A stretch of 64,000 nucleotides of DNA from Arenibacter latericius DSM 15913 (lineage in GTDB: Bacteria > Bacteroidota > Bacteroidia > Flavobacteriales > Flavobacteriaceae): NCBI RefSeq assembly GCF_000424985.1, contig NZ_AUKX01000011.1, positions 1 through 64,000 on the forward strand, given 5' to 3'. The notes under the pieces were generated by a model that ran no database searches, was not told where the DNA came from, and saw nothing but the letters and a program-made list of their open reading frames with translations. The position numbers were made by a program, and so were the translations under genes. Positions within the stretch are counted from its first letter, which is position 1; every line of letters starts with the position of its first letter. Of the stretch, positions 37,376-46,448 are shown one piece after another.

Positions 37376-38110
37376 TTAGGGTTTTGGTGTTTTAGTGGAA
37401 GTATTAACCATGGTGGTTATTTCCTGTAGTTCCTTATCGGTTAAATCGCGCCAAGTACCTACAGGTATATCTAACTTAATGTTCATAATGCGTATCCGTC
37501 TTAAGGAGGTTACGTTGTAGTTGAAATACTCACACATCCGCCGAATTTGTCTGTTTAGTCCTTGGGTTAGGGTTATTTTAAACTCAAATTTACCAAGCTT
37601 CACTAGCTTACATTTTTTGGTCATTTGGCCTAAAATAGGAACCCCATTACTCATGTTTTCCAAGAATTCTTCGGTAATAGGACGATCTACGCTAACGATA
37701 TAATCTTTTTCGTGATTATTGCTAGCACGTAAAATTTTATTTACAATATCCCCGTCATTGGTCAATAGAATTAGCCCTTCACTAGGTTTGTCTAACCTTC
37801 CAATTGGAAATATTCTACTTGGGTAATTAATGAAATCTACAATATTGTCCTTTTCTCGTCTTGTATCAGTAGTACAAACAATACCGATAGGCTTGTTAAA
37901 CGCAATATAGACAGGTTTGGCCTGTGGTTCTGAAATGAGTTTTCCGTCTACACGTACTTCGTCTCCCTCAGAAATTCTAGTGCCCATTTCCGGTACCTTG
38001 CCGTTAATAGTAACCTTACCTTGATCTATTAGTTTGTCTGCTGCTCTTCTAGAGCAGTAGCCCATTTCACTTAAATATTTATTTATTCGTGTGCCTTCCT
38101 TCTCTTTCAT
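37376..38110 (-). CDS. Pseudouridine synthase of the RsuA/RluF family
   Basis: A 244-aa enzyme with an N-terminal S4 RNA-binding domain ([31 protein letters not shown], 7-38) and a catalytic domain with GRLDKPSEG, where Asp107 is the catalytic aspartate. The [16 protein letters not shown] wording and the overall length are closest to RluF (23S rRNA U2604), though RluB or RsuA cannot be excluded from motifs alone. Probably cotranscribed with the GNAT-nitrilase gene. Confidence 0.88.
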   Translation of the reverse strand: MKEKEGTRINKYLSEMGYCSRRAADKLIDQGKVTINGKVPEMGTRISEGDEVRVDGKLISEPQAKPVYIAFNKPIGIVCTTDTRREKDNIVDFINYPSRIFPIGRLDKPSEGLILLTNDGDIVNKILRASNNHEKDYIVSVDRPITEEFLENMSNGVPILGQMTKKCKLVKLGKFEFKITLTQGLNRQIRRMCEYFNYNVTSLRRIRIMNIKLDIPVGTWRDLTDKELQEITTMVNTSTKTPKP

Positions 38111-38241
38111 ATCCGCTCCTTAAGCCCAATTTGAGTATCGGGTTTTAGTGCCGAAATATACTGAAATAAACTTTTATAAAGGATAAGATCACTGCAATAA
38201 ATTTATTGACTGCTATCGACTGTTTATAATGTATTTTCCAG

Positions 38242-40347
38242 TTATTTTTTTAATGGATCTGAAATTTCCATATACATTTCTTTTTCTAGCTCTTCGTCTA
38301 ATTTTTCAAAAAATAACATCTCGGCATAAAATTGCCAATCGAAGTTCAAAGATTGATTTGCTAGATGTACATGGTGATCCTGATCTAGAATATAATTTTC
38401 CGGTTTATTGAGTATTCTAGTTTTTCGATATACATTTTCTAGCTCTTTTCTAAGGGAATTAAATCCTGACTTCAATTCCTTTAGTTTTTCGGAAGAGGCA
38501 ATAATTTCATCTTGATTTTTTGCACTGTCATACTCCGCTAATGTCAATAATATTTTAGGACTATACTGGGCTAATTTATTTACCTGCTCGTATACTTGTA
38601 AATTATAATCGTTTCTAAGGGCCTTAGATCTAGCTGCGGTGATCTTTTTTGCAATACTGTCTGTTAATTCTATATACTGAGCTGCTTTTTCCAGTCGGTC
38701 TTCATTAGCAATACTCCATGCTCCTTTATCGTTAATGTTTGGGAAGTCCATAAGACCGTCTTCCATAGGGTTTTGCATGGTTTTTAAATAGTTGCGTTTG
38801 TTGCCTTTTAATAAGGCATTTTTCCAAAACGCTACTGGTTCTTCCAAATCGCTTATAAAAGCATTTTCAGTTGCTGCTAGGGGGTAACCATATTCTCTTT
38901 GCCTAAAGGCAGATTTTATCTCTTCGTTACTGCGTTTATCTCCCGTCCATGAATATTCGGCAAAGGCTAAAATTCCACGCATATACAATTCAAAGTGAGG
39001 GGAGTCATCATCCCAAAGTGTTAATAATAAACCTTTGGAACCACTTTCTATAGAGCTAACAGCAAAGGATCTAATATTGTCCATATTACTGTCGTTTTGT
39101 GGCATTAATACCCATCGTGTCTGGCCAGCGGTAGCACCCATAACTTCCATTCCATGATCCGTAAACCATTGCATGGCTTTTATATTGCCTGGAGCTTGGG
39201 GAGTTTCGTAATTCCATCGCATATAAATACAGTTCTTTGGAAAATCATCCAAAAAGGCAAGTAGTTTATGTTCGTTCTCTTCCCAAACCTTTTCTACTTC
39301 TTCTTCGGTCATTTCTGGCTTAAACATAGGAGCGTACACGTCTGCCTGTAATAAGGGCATGTCGTCCCAGAATATTGGAGTCCTATTATGCTCTTCAGCA
39401 AATTTAGATACCTTGTCTAACCAGATTAACTGAAGTTTTAAAGCAGGTTCTTTACTGTCTCTTCCTGTAGTATGTACCTCGTCTCCCCCTACATGAAGGT
39501 ATTTTCCATGAGGAAAGGCCTCCATAGCGTCTAAATATAAGTCAAACTGAACCTCATAAGTTTTGGGGTCTAAAGGGTTAAAAGCCCAATCACTATTTGG
39601 GTTGTCACGTAAGTCGTGATATTCTGGATGCTTTAAAATAAAGGAAGCGTGACCAAGACCTTGTACTAGCGGACTAATCTCTATATTTCGCTCTTTAGCG
39701 TAATCACTAATTTTCCTCCATTCTTCAATGCTTAGAGCATCCTCGGAGGCGATAGTAGGTTGTCGTTTAAATTTTAATTTATCTTCTATTTCTAAGATTA
39801 TTCCGTTTACCTTATAACTAGCAAGTTTGTTCATTAAACCGTAGTAATAATCCGTTTTTTCCAAGTGATGCTTTACATCTATATGTACGGCCCTATAAGA
39901 TAGTTTTGGGTAATCTGTAATTTCACATAAGGGTAGATTTACTTTTTGATCCTTGGCATCTTCATATAACTGCTCTAGGGTAGCAAAAGCATAAAAAAGT
40001 CCGGCTTCATCCTTTGCTTTAATATCTATAGATTCTTTTGCTATAGAAAGGGTATAGCCTTCAGAGGGTATATCCATAGCGGCATCTATTTGGTAGTTGA
40101 GATGCGATTTCCCCTTGTTATCGTCTTCTTTTAAAGGTAGAATGCCACGGGTAAGTATGGGTAACGTTTCTTGGTTAAGGCCTGCATGCGCTATCTCCAT
40201 GGATGGAGAAAAAGTGCTTACTCCAGTGATGTTGAATTCTTGTGGTTGTGGTAGTAATTTAAATTCGCCCATTTTTTGCTCTTGAGAAGAACAGGCGAAT
40301 AGCAAAATAGTAAAGGATAAAAGAAATAGAAATGAGGTGTTTTTCAT
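38242..40347 (-). CDS. GH20-type beta-N-acetylhexosaminidase-like lipoprotein
   Basis: A 701-aa lipoprotein (LLFAC lipobox, Cys19). A GH20 N-terminal alpha/beta domain (about 28-150) precedes a TIM barrel with the hallmark HVGGDEVH, where Asp289-Glu290 are the substrate-assisted catalytic pair. The last about 150 residues form a helical, Lys/Glu-rich domain (coiled-coil-like near 620-665). Likely trims N-acetylhexosamines from chitin-like, murein or glycoprotein glycans at the cell surface or periplasm. No SusC/SusD pair lies beside it, so it is not part of a typical PUL here. Confidence 0.88.
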   Translation of the reverse strand: MKNTSFLFLLSFTILLFACSSQEQKMGEFKLLPQPQEFNITGVSTFSPSMEIAHAGLNQETLPILTRGILPLKEDDNKGKSHLNYQIDAAMDIPSEGYTLSIAKESIDIKAKDEAGLFYAFATLEQLYEDAKDQKVNLPLCEITDYPKLSYRAVHIDVKHHLEKTDYYYGLMNKLASYKVNGIILEIEDKLKFKRQPTIASEDALSIEEWRKISDYAKERNIEISPLVQGLGHASFILKHPEYHDLRDNPNSDWAFNPLDPKTYEVQFDLYLDAMEAFPHGKYLHVGGDEVHTTGRDSKEPALKLQLIWLDKVSKFAEEHNRTPIFWDDMPLLQADVYAPMFKPEMTEEEVEKVWEENEHKLLAFLDDFPKNCIYMRWNYETPQAPGNIKAMQWFTDHGMEVMGATAGQTRWVLMPQNDSNMDNIRSFAVSSIESGSKGLLLTLWDDDSPHFELYMRGILAFAEYSWTGDKRSNEEIKSAFRQREYGYPLAATENAFISDLEEPVAFWKNALLKGNKRNYLKTMQNPMEDGLMDFPNINDKGAWSIANEDRLEKAAQYIELTDSIAKKITAARSKALRNDYNLQVYEQVNKLAQYSPKILLTLAEYDSAKNQDEIIASSEKLKELKSGFNSLRKELENVYRKTRILNKPENYILDQDHHVHLANQSLNFDWQFYAEMLFFEKLDEELEKEMYMEISDPLKK

Positions 40348-40513
40348 GGTTTTAAAATAGGGTGATTATTCGTTGTTTTTTTATCATAATTTCCAATCAT
40401 GGAACGCGTATGAAAGAAAAACCTTAAATATATAGAATAAAACAAAAGGTAATAGATAAGGGGGCTATAATAGCGTATTATGTTTCAGGTTTAACAAAGT
40501 TGCCCCCTAACGT

Positions 40514-40966
40514 TTAAACGCCAAATTGCTCTAGATGATGGTTAAGGTGTTTGTAAAAGAGATTGTTCCATTCTGACTTAGATAATTTTCCAAAAGAATG
40601 TGATTCTTTTTGATGAAAATATTCTTCTCCTAGTTTCTGGGTTTTTATAAGGTATTCCGTTAATCGGCTTTTTTCTTTTTCAAAATCTCTTTCATCAGCT
40701 ATTATAAACGCTGGAGCCGTCCTGCTATTTTTCTTGTATGGCTTTTCATTGACTACGGTTTGCTTTACAAATAGCTTTAGCATTAACTTCATCAATCCGT
40801 TGGGCTGAGGATGTTTGTCTGTGTACACCATTTCATAAGGTACGTTGCAATGGGCTAGCATTTGTGCTACGTTCATCTTACCCCATTTTGGAGCTGTGGT
40901 TGGGGTTAGCCTATTTACTCTACTTATGATTTCTTCTGTAACTTTAGAATCAAATATATTCTTCAT
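40514..40966 (-). CDS. DUF1569 (DinB-like) protein
   Basis: A 150-aa cytoplasmic four-helix-bundle protein. It has WGKMNVAQMLAHCN near the N-terminus and LNHHLEQFG at the C-terminus, giving the three-His metal site expected of DinB/DUF1569 proteins. Exact role unknown. Stands alone. Confidence 0.85.
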   Translation of the reverse strand: MKNIFDSKVTEEIISRVNRLTPTTAPKWGKMNVAQMLAHCNVPYEMVYTDKHPQPNGLMKLMLKLFVKQTVVNEKPYKKNSRTAPAFIIADERDFEKEKSRLTEYLIKTQKLGEEYFHQKESHSFGKLSKSEWNNLFYKHLNHHLEQFGV

Positions 40967-41169
40967 GATACTTTGGTATTGACGTCCTTATCTGGATAGG
41001 ATGATCCATAAATGAATTGGATGTAAATATAGTTTAATTTGAATTGAGCCGATTTAGGTGAAAATAACTATTGCTAGAATATTCTATCTATTGAATGTTC
41101 ATTTCCCCCACTTTATATACGAGGAGCTTATAATTTTCTTGAAAGATTTACTCGATAATCGAGATTTAA

Positions 41170-41262
41170 ATGCTCCGAGGCTGTCTTGCCCGAATCTTCC
41201 AGGCAGGCCTCGAAATCAATCCGTTTTTTTCTTTTAATTCCTTGTGGGCTTGCCCCGAGGTA
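41170..41262. repeat. Cluster of G+C-rich palindromic segments downstream of the Gfo/Idh gene
   Basis: In an otherwise AT-rich gap, CGAGGC (41176-41181) and TGCC (41187-41190) can pair with GGCA (41202-41205) and GCCTCG (41207-41212). About 30 nt further on lies a second G+C block, GGGCTTGCCCCGAGG (41246-41260), with CGAGG and TTGCC words in common. A T-run (41224-41230) sits between them. This looks like a REP/BIME-type repeat or decayed terminators; copies elsewhere in the genome were not checked. Confidence 0.45.
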
Positions 41263-41264
41263 GT

Positions 41265-42377
41265 TTACTTTAAATTTATCCATTTTCCTGTCCGGGCACT
41301 TTCTTTAGCAGCTTCCAAAATTTCTACTACCAACATATTATTCTCTAGCGCTGGGAGATCGTGGTCCTGTAGAATAATCTCGTTATTTATAACCGCTACT
41401 AATAAGCTGAAGGGATCTTTATACGGATTGCTAAGTGGTTTTAGTCGCTCCTTTTGTTCAGACTTGTCGTTTTTATATCTAAATCTCATGTCAGTGCTAT
41501 TGTCACTAATAAGGTACCCTGTATTACCATACACCTCCATGTCTTTTCTAGAAAAAGGCCAATTCCAGGAAGCTTGAATTATACCTTGCATTTTTGGATA
41601 TCGCAAAATAATAGTAGCCTCATCATCTACCTTCGGATATATTTCGGGTTTCATGGTTTGGGTCAATGCCATTACTGCTTCCGGTTTTTCGCCTTTTGTG
41701 AGCCAAGTAATTAAATTGGCTCCGTAACAACCGAAGTCTGTTAAGGCCCCTGCACCGTTTAATTTTGGATCGGTAAGCCATTTTAAAAACTCTTTGCTTA
41801 CCCCAATCTCTTTAGGGCCTTCATGGCCGTCATGAACCACAATTTTACGCAAATCCCCAATTTTATTGGATTGAACCATCTCATTCACCTTATGGTTAGA
41901 AGCATACCAAGTTGTTTCATAGTTGGTGAGGAGATGAATATTATGTTTTTCGGCTAGCGACTTCATTTTTAAAGCGTGATCCATACTAACTGCCAAAGGC
42001 TTCTCTACCATTACATGGATTCCTTTAGGAGCACAGGCTTCTACCACGGAGAGGTGATCATAAATACTGCCAAATGCGGCAACAGCTTGTGGCTTTACTT
42101 GGGTGATCATCTCCTCCAAAGTGTTAAATACTAGGTCCATAGAAAATCCATAGTGTTTTGCATGTCTTGCCACTAGCTCTTTATTGGGTTCTACAATCCC
42201 AACAATCTCTATATCCCCTAAATCAGGCCTGCTCAGGATCCAATGAACATGGTCATGGGAGAGTCCGGCTACTCCAAGCTTAAGTGGTTCCCTTGAGGAC
42301 TGACCAATTATGGACATTGGGTTTAGATAAAGTAGTATTACAAGAATATTAAAGCTAAAAAGCTTAGAAATTTTCAT
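41265..42377 (-). CDS. Exported Gfo/Idh/MocA family oxidoreductase
   Basis: About 370 aa from the ATG at 42377, which gives a signal sequence (MKISKLFSFNILVILLYLN ... GQ). A longer frame to 42464 would place the hydrophobic segment internally and overlap the ALDH gene, so it is rejected. The Rossmann start LKLGVAGLSHDHVHWIL and the VEKPLAV motif with the conserved Lys-Pro are present, and the substrate domain has LTDFGCYGANLITWL. No twin-arginine motif is visible. It follows the ALDH gene by 11 nt, so both may act on the same aldehyde or sugar. Confidence 0.85.
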   Translation of the reverse strand: MKISKLFSFNILVILLYLNPMSIIGQSSREPLKLGVAGLSHDHVHWILSRPDLGDIEIVGIVEPNKELVARHAKHYGFSMDLVFNTLEEMITQVKPQAVAAFGSIYDHLSVVEACAPKGIHVMVEKPLAVSMDHALKMKSLAEKHNIHLLTNYETTWYASNHKVNEMVQSNKIGDLRKIVVHDGHEGPKEIGVSKEFLKWLTDPKLNGAGALTDFGCYGANLITWLTKGEKPEAVMALTQTMKPEIYPKVDDEATIILRYPKMQGIIQASWNWPFSRKDMEVYGNTGYLISDNSTDMRFRYKNDKSEQKERLKPLSNPYKDPFSLLVAVINNEIILQDHDLPALENNMLVVEILEAAKESARTGKWINLK

Positions 42378-42388
42378 AGTACAATGCA

Positions 42389-43756
42389 TTATCCTATCAG
42401 TCGTTTTATCCATTTTAGTTTGCTTTTGGTATGGGGGTGATATTTTAGATTCGGTTCTATCCATGTAGCTTTGTCTAATATTCCTTTATAATGTGAGAAT
42501 GCCCTAAACCCATGCTCTCCATGGTAAGCTCCTATACCACTATCTCCAACCCCACCAAAGCCTAAATTACTGTTGGCAATATGCATCACGGCATCGTTAA
42601 CAGCACCTCCGCCAAAGGAAATCTGATCTAATACTTTTTGTTTTGCCTCACTATCTTTCGTAAACACATAGCAGGCCAAGGGTTTTGGTCGCTCTTTTAT
42701 TTTGGCAATAATAGCATCAAGTTCATCATATTCGATAACCGGAAGTATTGGTCCAAAAATTTCGTCCTCCATCACCTCGTGGTCAAAAGTTATATCGGTT
42801 AAAATGGTAGGTTCTATAATTCGGGTATCAGTGTTGTATTTCCCTCCAGTGTATATCTTATCGGCATCTATCAAAGAAATTAGTCGCGTTACGTTGGCAT
42901 CATTTATAATTTGCACATAGTTATCCTCCTCCACTAAGAACTTGGATTCTTCTATTTCCTGTTTTGCCATTTCTAAAAATTGATCTTTTATAGATCGATG
43001 AACTACAACATAGTCTGGGGCGATACAGGTCTGACCAGCATTTAGGAATTTCCCCCAAATTAACCGCTTTACCGTGATCTTAAGATCGCAATTTTCAGTG
43101 ATTATAGCAGGACTCTTACCTCCTAGTTCTAGGGTTACGGGAGTAAGATTTTTTGCAGCGGCCTGATACACAATTTTACCTACGGGAATGCTTCCAGTAA
43201 AGAATATCTTATCAAATTTTTGATTTAAAAGTGCTGTTGTTTCTGGAACACCACCTTCCACAACCTTAAAGAAATTTGGGTTAAAATTCTCGTTAATCAG
43301 CTTGGCCATGGCATTACTGGTATTTATGGGAAGCTCGCTTGGTTTTAACACAACCGTATTTCCGGCGGCAATGGCAGCTATTGCAGGGGCAAGGGATAGT
43401 TGATACGGATAATTCCATGCGCCAATAATTAAACTTACTCCCAAGGGTTCAGGAATAATATACGATCTTGCGGGAAGATTGGCTAAATTGGTCCTAACCC
43501 GCTTTTTCTTAGACCATTTTGAAACGTTCTTTATAGCTTCTTTAATATCGTGATAAAGCAGGCTGATTTCTGTCGTATAGTTTTCAAAGACCGATTTTTT
43601 AAAGTCCTTGTAAATAGCCTCATGAAGAGCATCTTCATTTTCTCTAAGTACAGACTCTAACTTTCTTAATTGAGTAATCCTAAATGCTACCTCTTTGGTA
43701 GTATTAGATTGGAAGAACTCCCTTTGAAGGTTTACTGCTTCTTGTATATTATCCAT
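42389..43756 (-). CDS. Aldehyde dehydrogenase family protein
   Basis: A 455-aa NAD(P)-dependent ALDH with catalytic Cys244 (GQTCIAPDYV) and general base Glu210 (LELGGKSPAII). The cofactor loop is FTGSIPVGKIV and the membrane-associated class 3-type organisation (IIGAWNYPYQLSLAPAIAAIAAGN) suggests fatty or aromatic aldehyde oxidation. The C-terminus is basic and Trp/Lys-rich. Lies 25 nt after the M14 peptidase stop and 11 nt before the Gfo/Idh gene. Confidence 0.93.
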   Translation of the reverse strand: MDNIQEAVNLQREFFQSNTTKEVAFRITQLRKLESVLRENEDALHEAIYKDFKKSVFENYTTEISLLYHDIKEAIKNVSKWSKKKRVRTNLANLPARSYIIPEPLGVSLIIGAWNYPYQLSLAPAIAAIAAGNTVVLKPSELPINTSNAMAKLINENFNPNFFKVVEGGVPETTALLNQKFDKIFFTGSIPVGKIVYQAAAKNLTPVTLELGGKSPAIITENCDLKITVKRLIWGKFLNAGQTCIAPDYVVVHRSIKDQFLEMAKQEIEESKFLVEEDNYVQIINDANVTRLISLIDADKIYTGGKYNTDTRIIEPTILTDITFDHEVMEDEIFGPILPVIEYDELDAIIAKIKERPKPLACYVFTKDSEAKQKVLDQISFGGGAVNDAVMHIANSNLGFGGVGDSGIGAYHGEHGFRAFSHYKGILDKATWIEPNLKYHPHTKSKLKWIKRLIG

Positions 43757-43781
43757 AATAATTGGTCTGGTTGTTTTATAT

Positions 43782-46238
43782 CTATTGCACCATGAAAAGG
43801 GCGTTCACAAAAAAAAGCTTCCCATTCTCCCAAAAGCCTCGGAATAAAGGATTGTCTACCATATAGATAACCTGTCCCTTTCCGTGGTTTTCTACTCCAA
43901 AAACTAGTGTTTCCTGTATTTCTTTTAATGCCTCACTTCCCGCAAAACCAGAAACAGGAGAACTATCTTTTTCTAAATAGGCCACACTACCTGTATCTAA
44001 CTTTTCATAGGCTGCTTTCCCAAGCTTAAGTGAAAAATAATGATCGGGATACCCATATGCTAAAGGGTGTGTTGGGTCTACCTTGGTTTTAAAAATAGCC
44101 CCAGTGATAGTGTTTTTTATGTATTCTCTTTCAGAATCGTCATGTAGAGGATAATTTTCTAAGCTATCCTTCTCAATTTTCTTTTCCTTTATTGCAAAAC
44201 CTTTTTTACCACTTATACCTTTTATGGCCCCTTGCATAGCTATTATTTTTCCGCCTTTTAGGACAAACTGCTTTAAACTAGCCAGTTTTGAGTCATTAAA
44301 AAAGTTGCCATACCATCCATTAGGTAGAATTAGTACATCGTATTCGGATAGGTTAACACTACTGTAGTATTTAGAATCTAAAATTGTTACCGGGTAATTC
44401 AATTGTTGCTCAAAGAAATGCCAGATTTCACCAAATTGCAATGTGCTTGTAGGATCTCCAGATAAAATGGCAATCTTGGAGTCGGTGATCATAGGTACAG
44501 AGCTAGAACCAAAATCTTTTCCTTTTTCTACAAAACCAGATTCGGTAGCGGTAAGCTTAATTTGATGCTTTTTTGAAACAGCTTCTAATGAAGTTACAAA
44601 AGTCTTGTGGTTCTTATTATCGGCTGTAGTGATGATTAAACTCCCTCGATTAAACGCCTTTCCATTCACGGTAAACGGATGGTTGGCATAACGGATTCGT
44701 ATATTTTGTTTTATAAGTTCCGATAAAAATCGAGCGTCCTTCATACTGGTCCAATCTGCAATATAGGCGTAAGCATTTTTAGGCAAGTCATTAGAGGTGT
44801 TCCAAGAGTCTGAAGAGTGATCCTTAGAGCCTATCTTTATCAATGTTTTTGAGGCTATCGCATCTAAACCGTAAGCATAGGGTAAAGACCAAGCAGTAAT
44901 GTCATAGGTAAGAGAATCGCTTAATTTGGTTTTAGGTTCCATAAGTACTTTTGCCATGGTTCCTTTAGGTTGGTCTGTAGAGACTACCATATTTTTGGAT
45001 GAGGTTTTTTTAGAGGTTGTTTTTCCTGAACCGTAATCATATCCTTTAACAGAACTATTTTCTGCCCAACCATAATTAATTTCGTGTAATTGTAATAAGT
45101 TGCCCAAGGCTTCTAATTTGTCAGGATCTCCGCTTAGTACGTAGCTCTTATATTCGAAATCATTATTTTGAAAGAATTTTTTAAACTCCTTATTTAATAG
45201 GGCTGTATTTTGGGAAGCTATCTCTACAGTAGAGAGGCCAGTTGTTAAATGATGTGATATACGGTCCTTTAAGGTAAGGGTGTCGCCAATACTAGTTTTT
45301 ATTGCCAATCCGGCGCGGCCACTACCGCCTTGCTCATAGGTCATTCCAATGCTACCGTTGTAAGTAGGGTAGGTGTCACCATAACTAGGATAGAGTAGGT
45401 CAAAAATCTCTTTGGTGAAATAAAACCAACCCTTAGCGTCGAAATATTTTGCGTTATTTTTCCCGATAACCTTTTGGAAATTGCGTTGAAAATCGGTGAC
45501 TACCTCATGATAGGGTTCGGCAGCAGGAGCAAAGAAATAGGGGTTGTCTACACCCTGTTCATGAAAATCTACATGAATATGTGGGAGCCATTGGTTGTAT
45601 ATTTTGATACGTTGCTGACTTTCTACTTGGGTTAACCATGCCCAATCTCTATTTAAATCGAACATGTAGTGATTAGGTCTCCCGTTTAACCATTCTTCGT
45701 GATGCTCTTTGCTGTTTGGATCTACGTTGTGGGGAGTGTTTTTGTTTTGGTAATACCAATTAACATATCTATCGCGTCCATCCGGATTAATACAAGGATC
45801 TATAATTACTACAGTGTCTTCCAAAAAATCAGACTTTTCGGTTAATAATTCATAAATGGTTTGCATGGAGGTCTCTGTACTAACACTTTCGTTGCCGTGT
45901 ACATTATAACTAAGCCACACAATGGCTTTTGTTGGTAACTCTCTGCCTTTAGTGTTGTTTATATGTGCTTCTCTAATAGACTCCAGATTGCTAATATTTT
46001 CTGAACTAGAAACATAAGCTAATATTAATGGCCTTTGCTCATTAGTTACTCCATATTCTATTAATTGCACACGGTCTGGAGCATTGGAAGCAAGGTGGTT
46101 GTAGTAATCTACTACTCTGTGATGCCTTGTAAAGGCCGTGCCTAATTCATATCCCAGAAATTGAGAGGGCGATTTAATTTCTTGGGCAATTGCTACTGCA
46201 GTAATCAAAAACAGTATAGAGAATAGTAATCTTTTCAT
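43782..46238 (-). CDS. Exported M14 family zinc carboxypeptidase with C-terminal class I GATase-like domain
   Basis: An 818-aa secreted metallopeptidase. Signal peptide at 1-19 (ends VAIAQ). The M14 domain (about 25-345) shows zinc ligands HGNE (His114, Glu117) and a later His in VDFHEQG (near 226), the Arg of NPDGRDRYVN, and YEQGG with the catalytic-type Glu. The C-terminal about 220 residues (from ILSGDPTSTLQFGEIWHFF) resemble a GATase1/beta-galactosidase-trimerisation fold with DVLILPNGWYG. It ends without a T9SS sorting domain. Probably degrades peptides in the periplasm or at the surface. Confidence 0.9.
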   Translation of the reverse strand: MKRLLFSILFLITAVAIAQEIKSPSQFLGYELGTAFTRHHRVVDYYNHLASNAPDRVQLIEYGVTNEQRPLILAYVSSSENISNLESIREAHINNTKGRELPTKAIVWLSYNVHGNESVSTETSMQTIYELLTEKSDFLEDTVVIIDPCINPDGRDRYVNWYYQNKNTPHNVDPNSKEHHEEWLNGRPNHYMFDLNRDWAWLTQVESQQRIKIYNQWLPHIHVDFHEQGVDNPYFFAPAAEPYHEVVTDFQRNFQKVIGKNNAKYFDAKGWFYFTKEIFDLLYPSYGDTYPTYNGSIGMTYEQGGSGRAGLAIKTSIGDTLTLKDRISHHLTTGLSTVEIASQNTALLNKEFKKFFQNNDFEYKSYVLSGDPDKLEALGNLLQLHEINYGWAENSSVKGYDYGSGKTTSKKTSSKNMVVSTDQPKGTMAKVLMEPKTKLSDSLTYDITAWSLPYAYGLDAIASKTLIKIGSKDHSSDSWNTSNDLPKNAYAYIADWTSMKDARFLSELIKQNIRIRYANHPFTVNGKAFNRGSLIITTADNKNHKTFVTSLEAVSKKHQIKLTATESGFVEKGKDFGSSSVPMITDSKIAILSGDPTSTLQFGEIWHFFEQQLNYPVTILDSKYYSSVNLSEYDVLILPNGWYGNFFNDSKLASLKQFVLKGGKIIAMQGAIKGISGKKGFAIKEKKIEKDSLENYPLHDDSEREYIKNTITGAIFKTKVDPTHPLAYGYPDHYFSLKLGKAAYEKLDTGSVAYLEKDSSPVSGFAGSEALKEIQETLVFGVENHGKGQVIYMVDNPLFRGFWENGKLFFVNALFMVQ

Positions 46239-46264
46239 TTAGAATTAAATTTATTGCTAGTAAT

Positions 46265-46272
46265 CAAATCTA
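46265..46272 (-). promoter_or_regulatory. -7 promoter box TAGATTTG for the M14 peptidase/ALDH/Gfo-Idh unit
   Basis: CAAATCTA on the plus strand reads TAGATTTG on the minus strand, an exact TAnnTTTG, 27 nt before the M14 start. Confidence 0.55.
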
Positions 46273-46406
46273 AGGAATAATGCTGATATTATTATCTTGG
46301 TATAAGGATATAGCTAGATATGTGAATTTCATGGCAGTGGCAAACTCAAATTCCTACATTAAAATGGGAAATTAAACTTCTTAACGTATTTTTAGGACGT
46401 GAAAAA

Positions 46407-46426
46407 AGGGGTAACCCCTATCTTTA
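46407..46426 (+). promoter_or_regulatory. Palindrome AGGGGT-A-ACCCCT abutting a -7-like box upstream of bshC
   Basis: A 6-bp inverted repeat (46407-46412 and 46414-46419) directly touches TATCTTTA (46419-46426), one base off the -7 consensus, 23 nt before the bshC start. Placement in the promoter spacer suggests an operator. No regulator is named. Confidence 0.4.
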
Positions 46427-46448
46427 CCTAAGAAATTACCAATATTTT

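Noticed and set aside
42378-42464. Longer N-terminus for the Gfo/Idh/MocA protein
   Set aside because: It would overlap the ALDH gene and hide the signal sequence that begins at the ATG at 42377.
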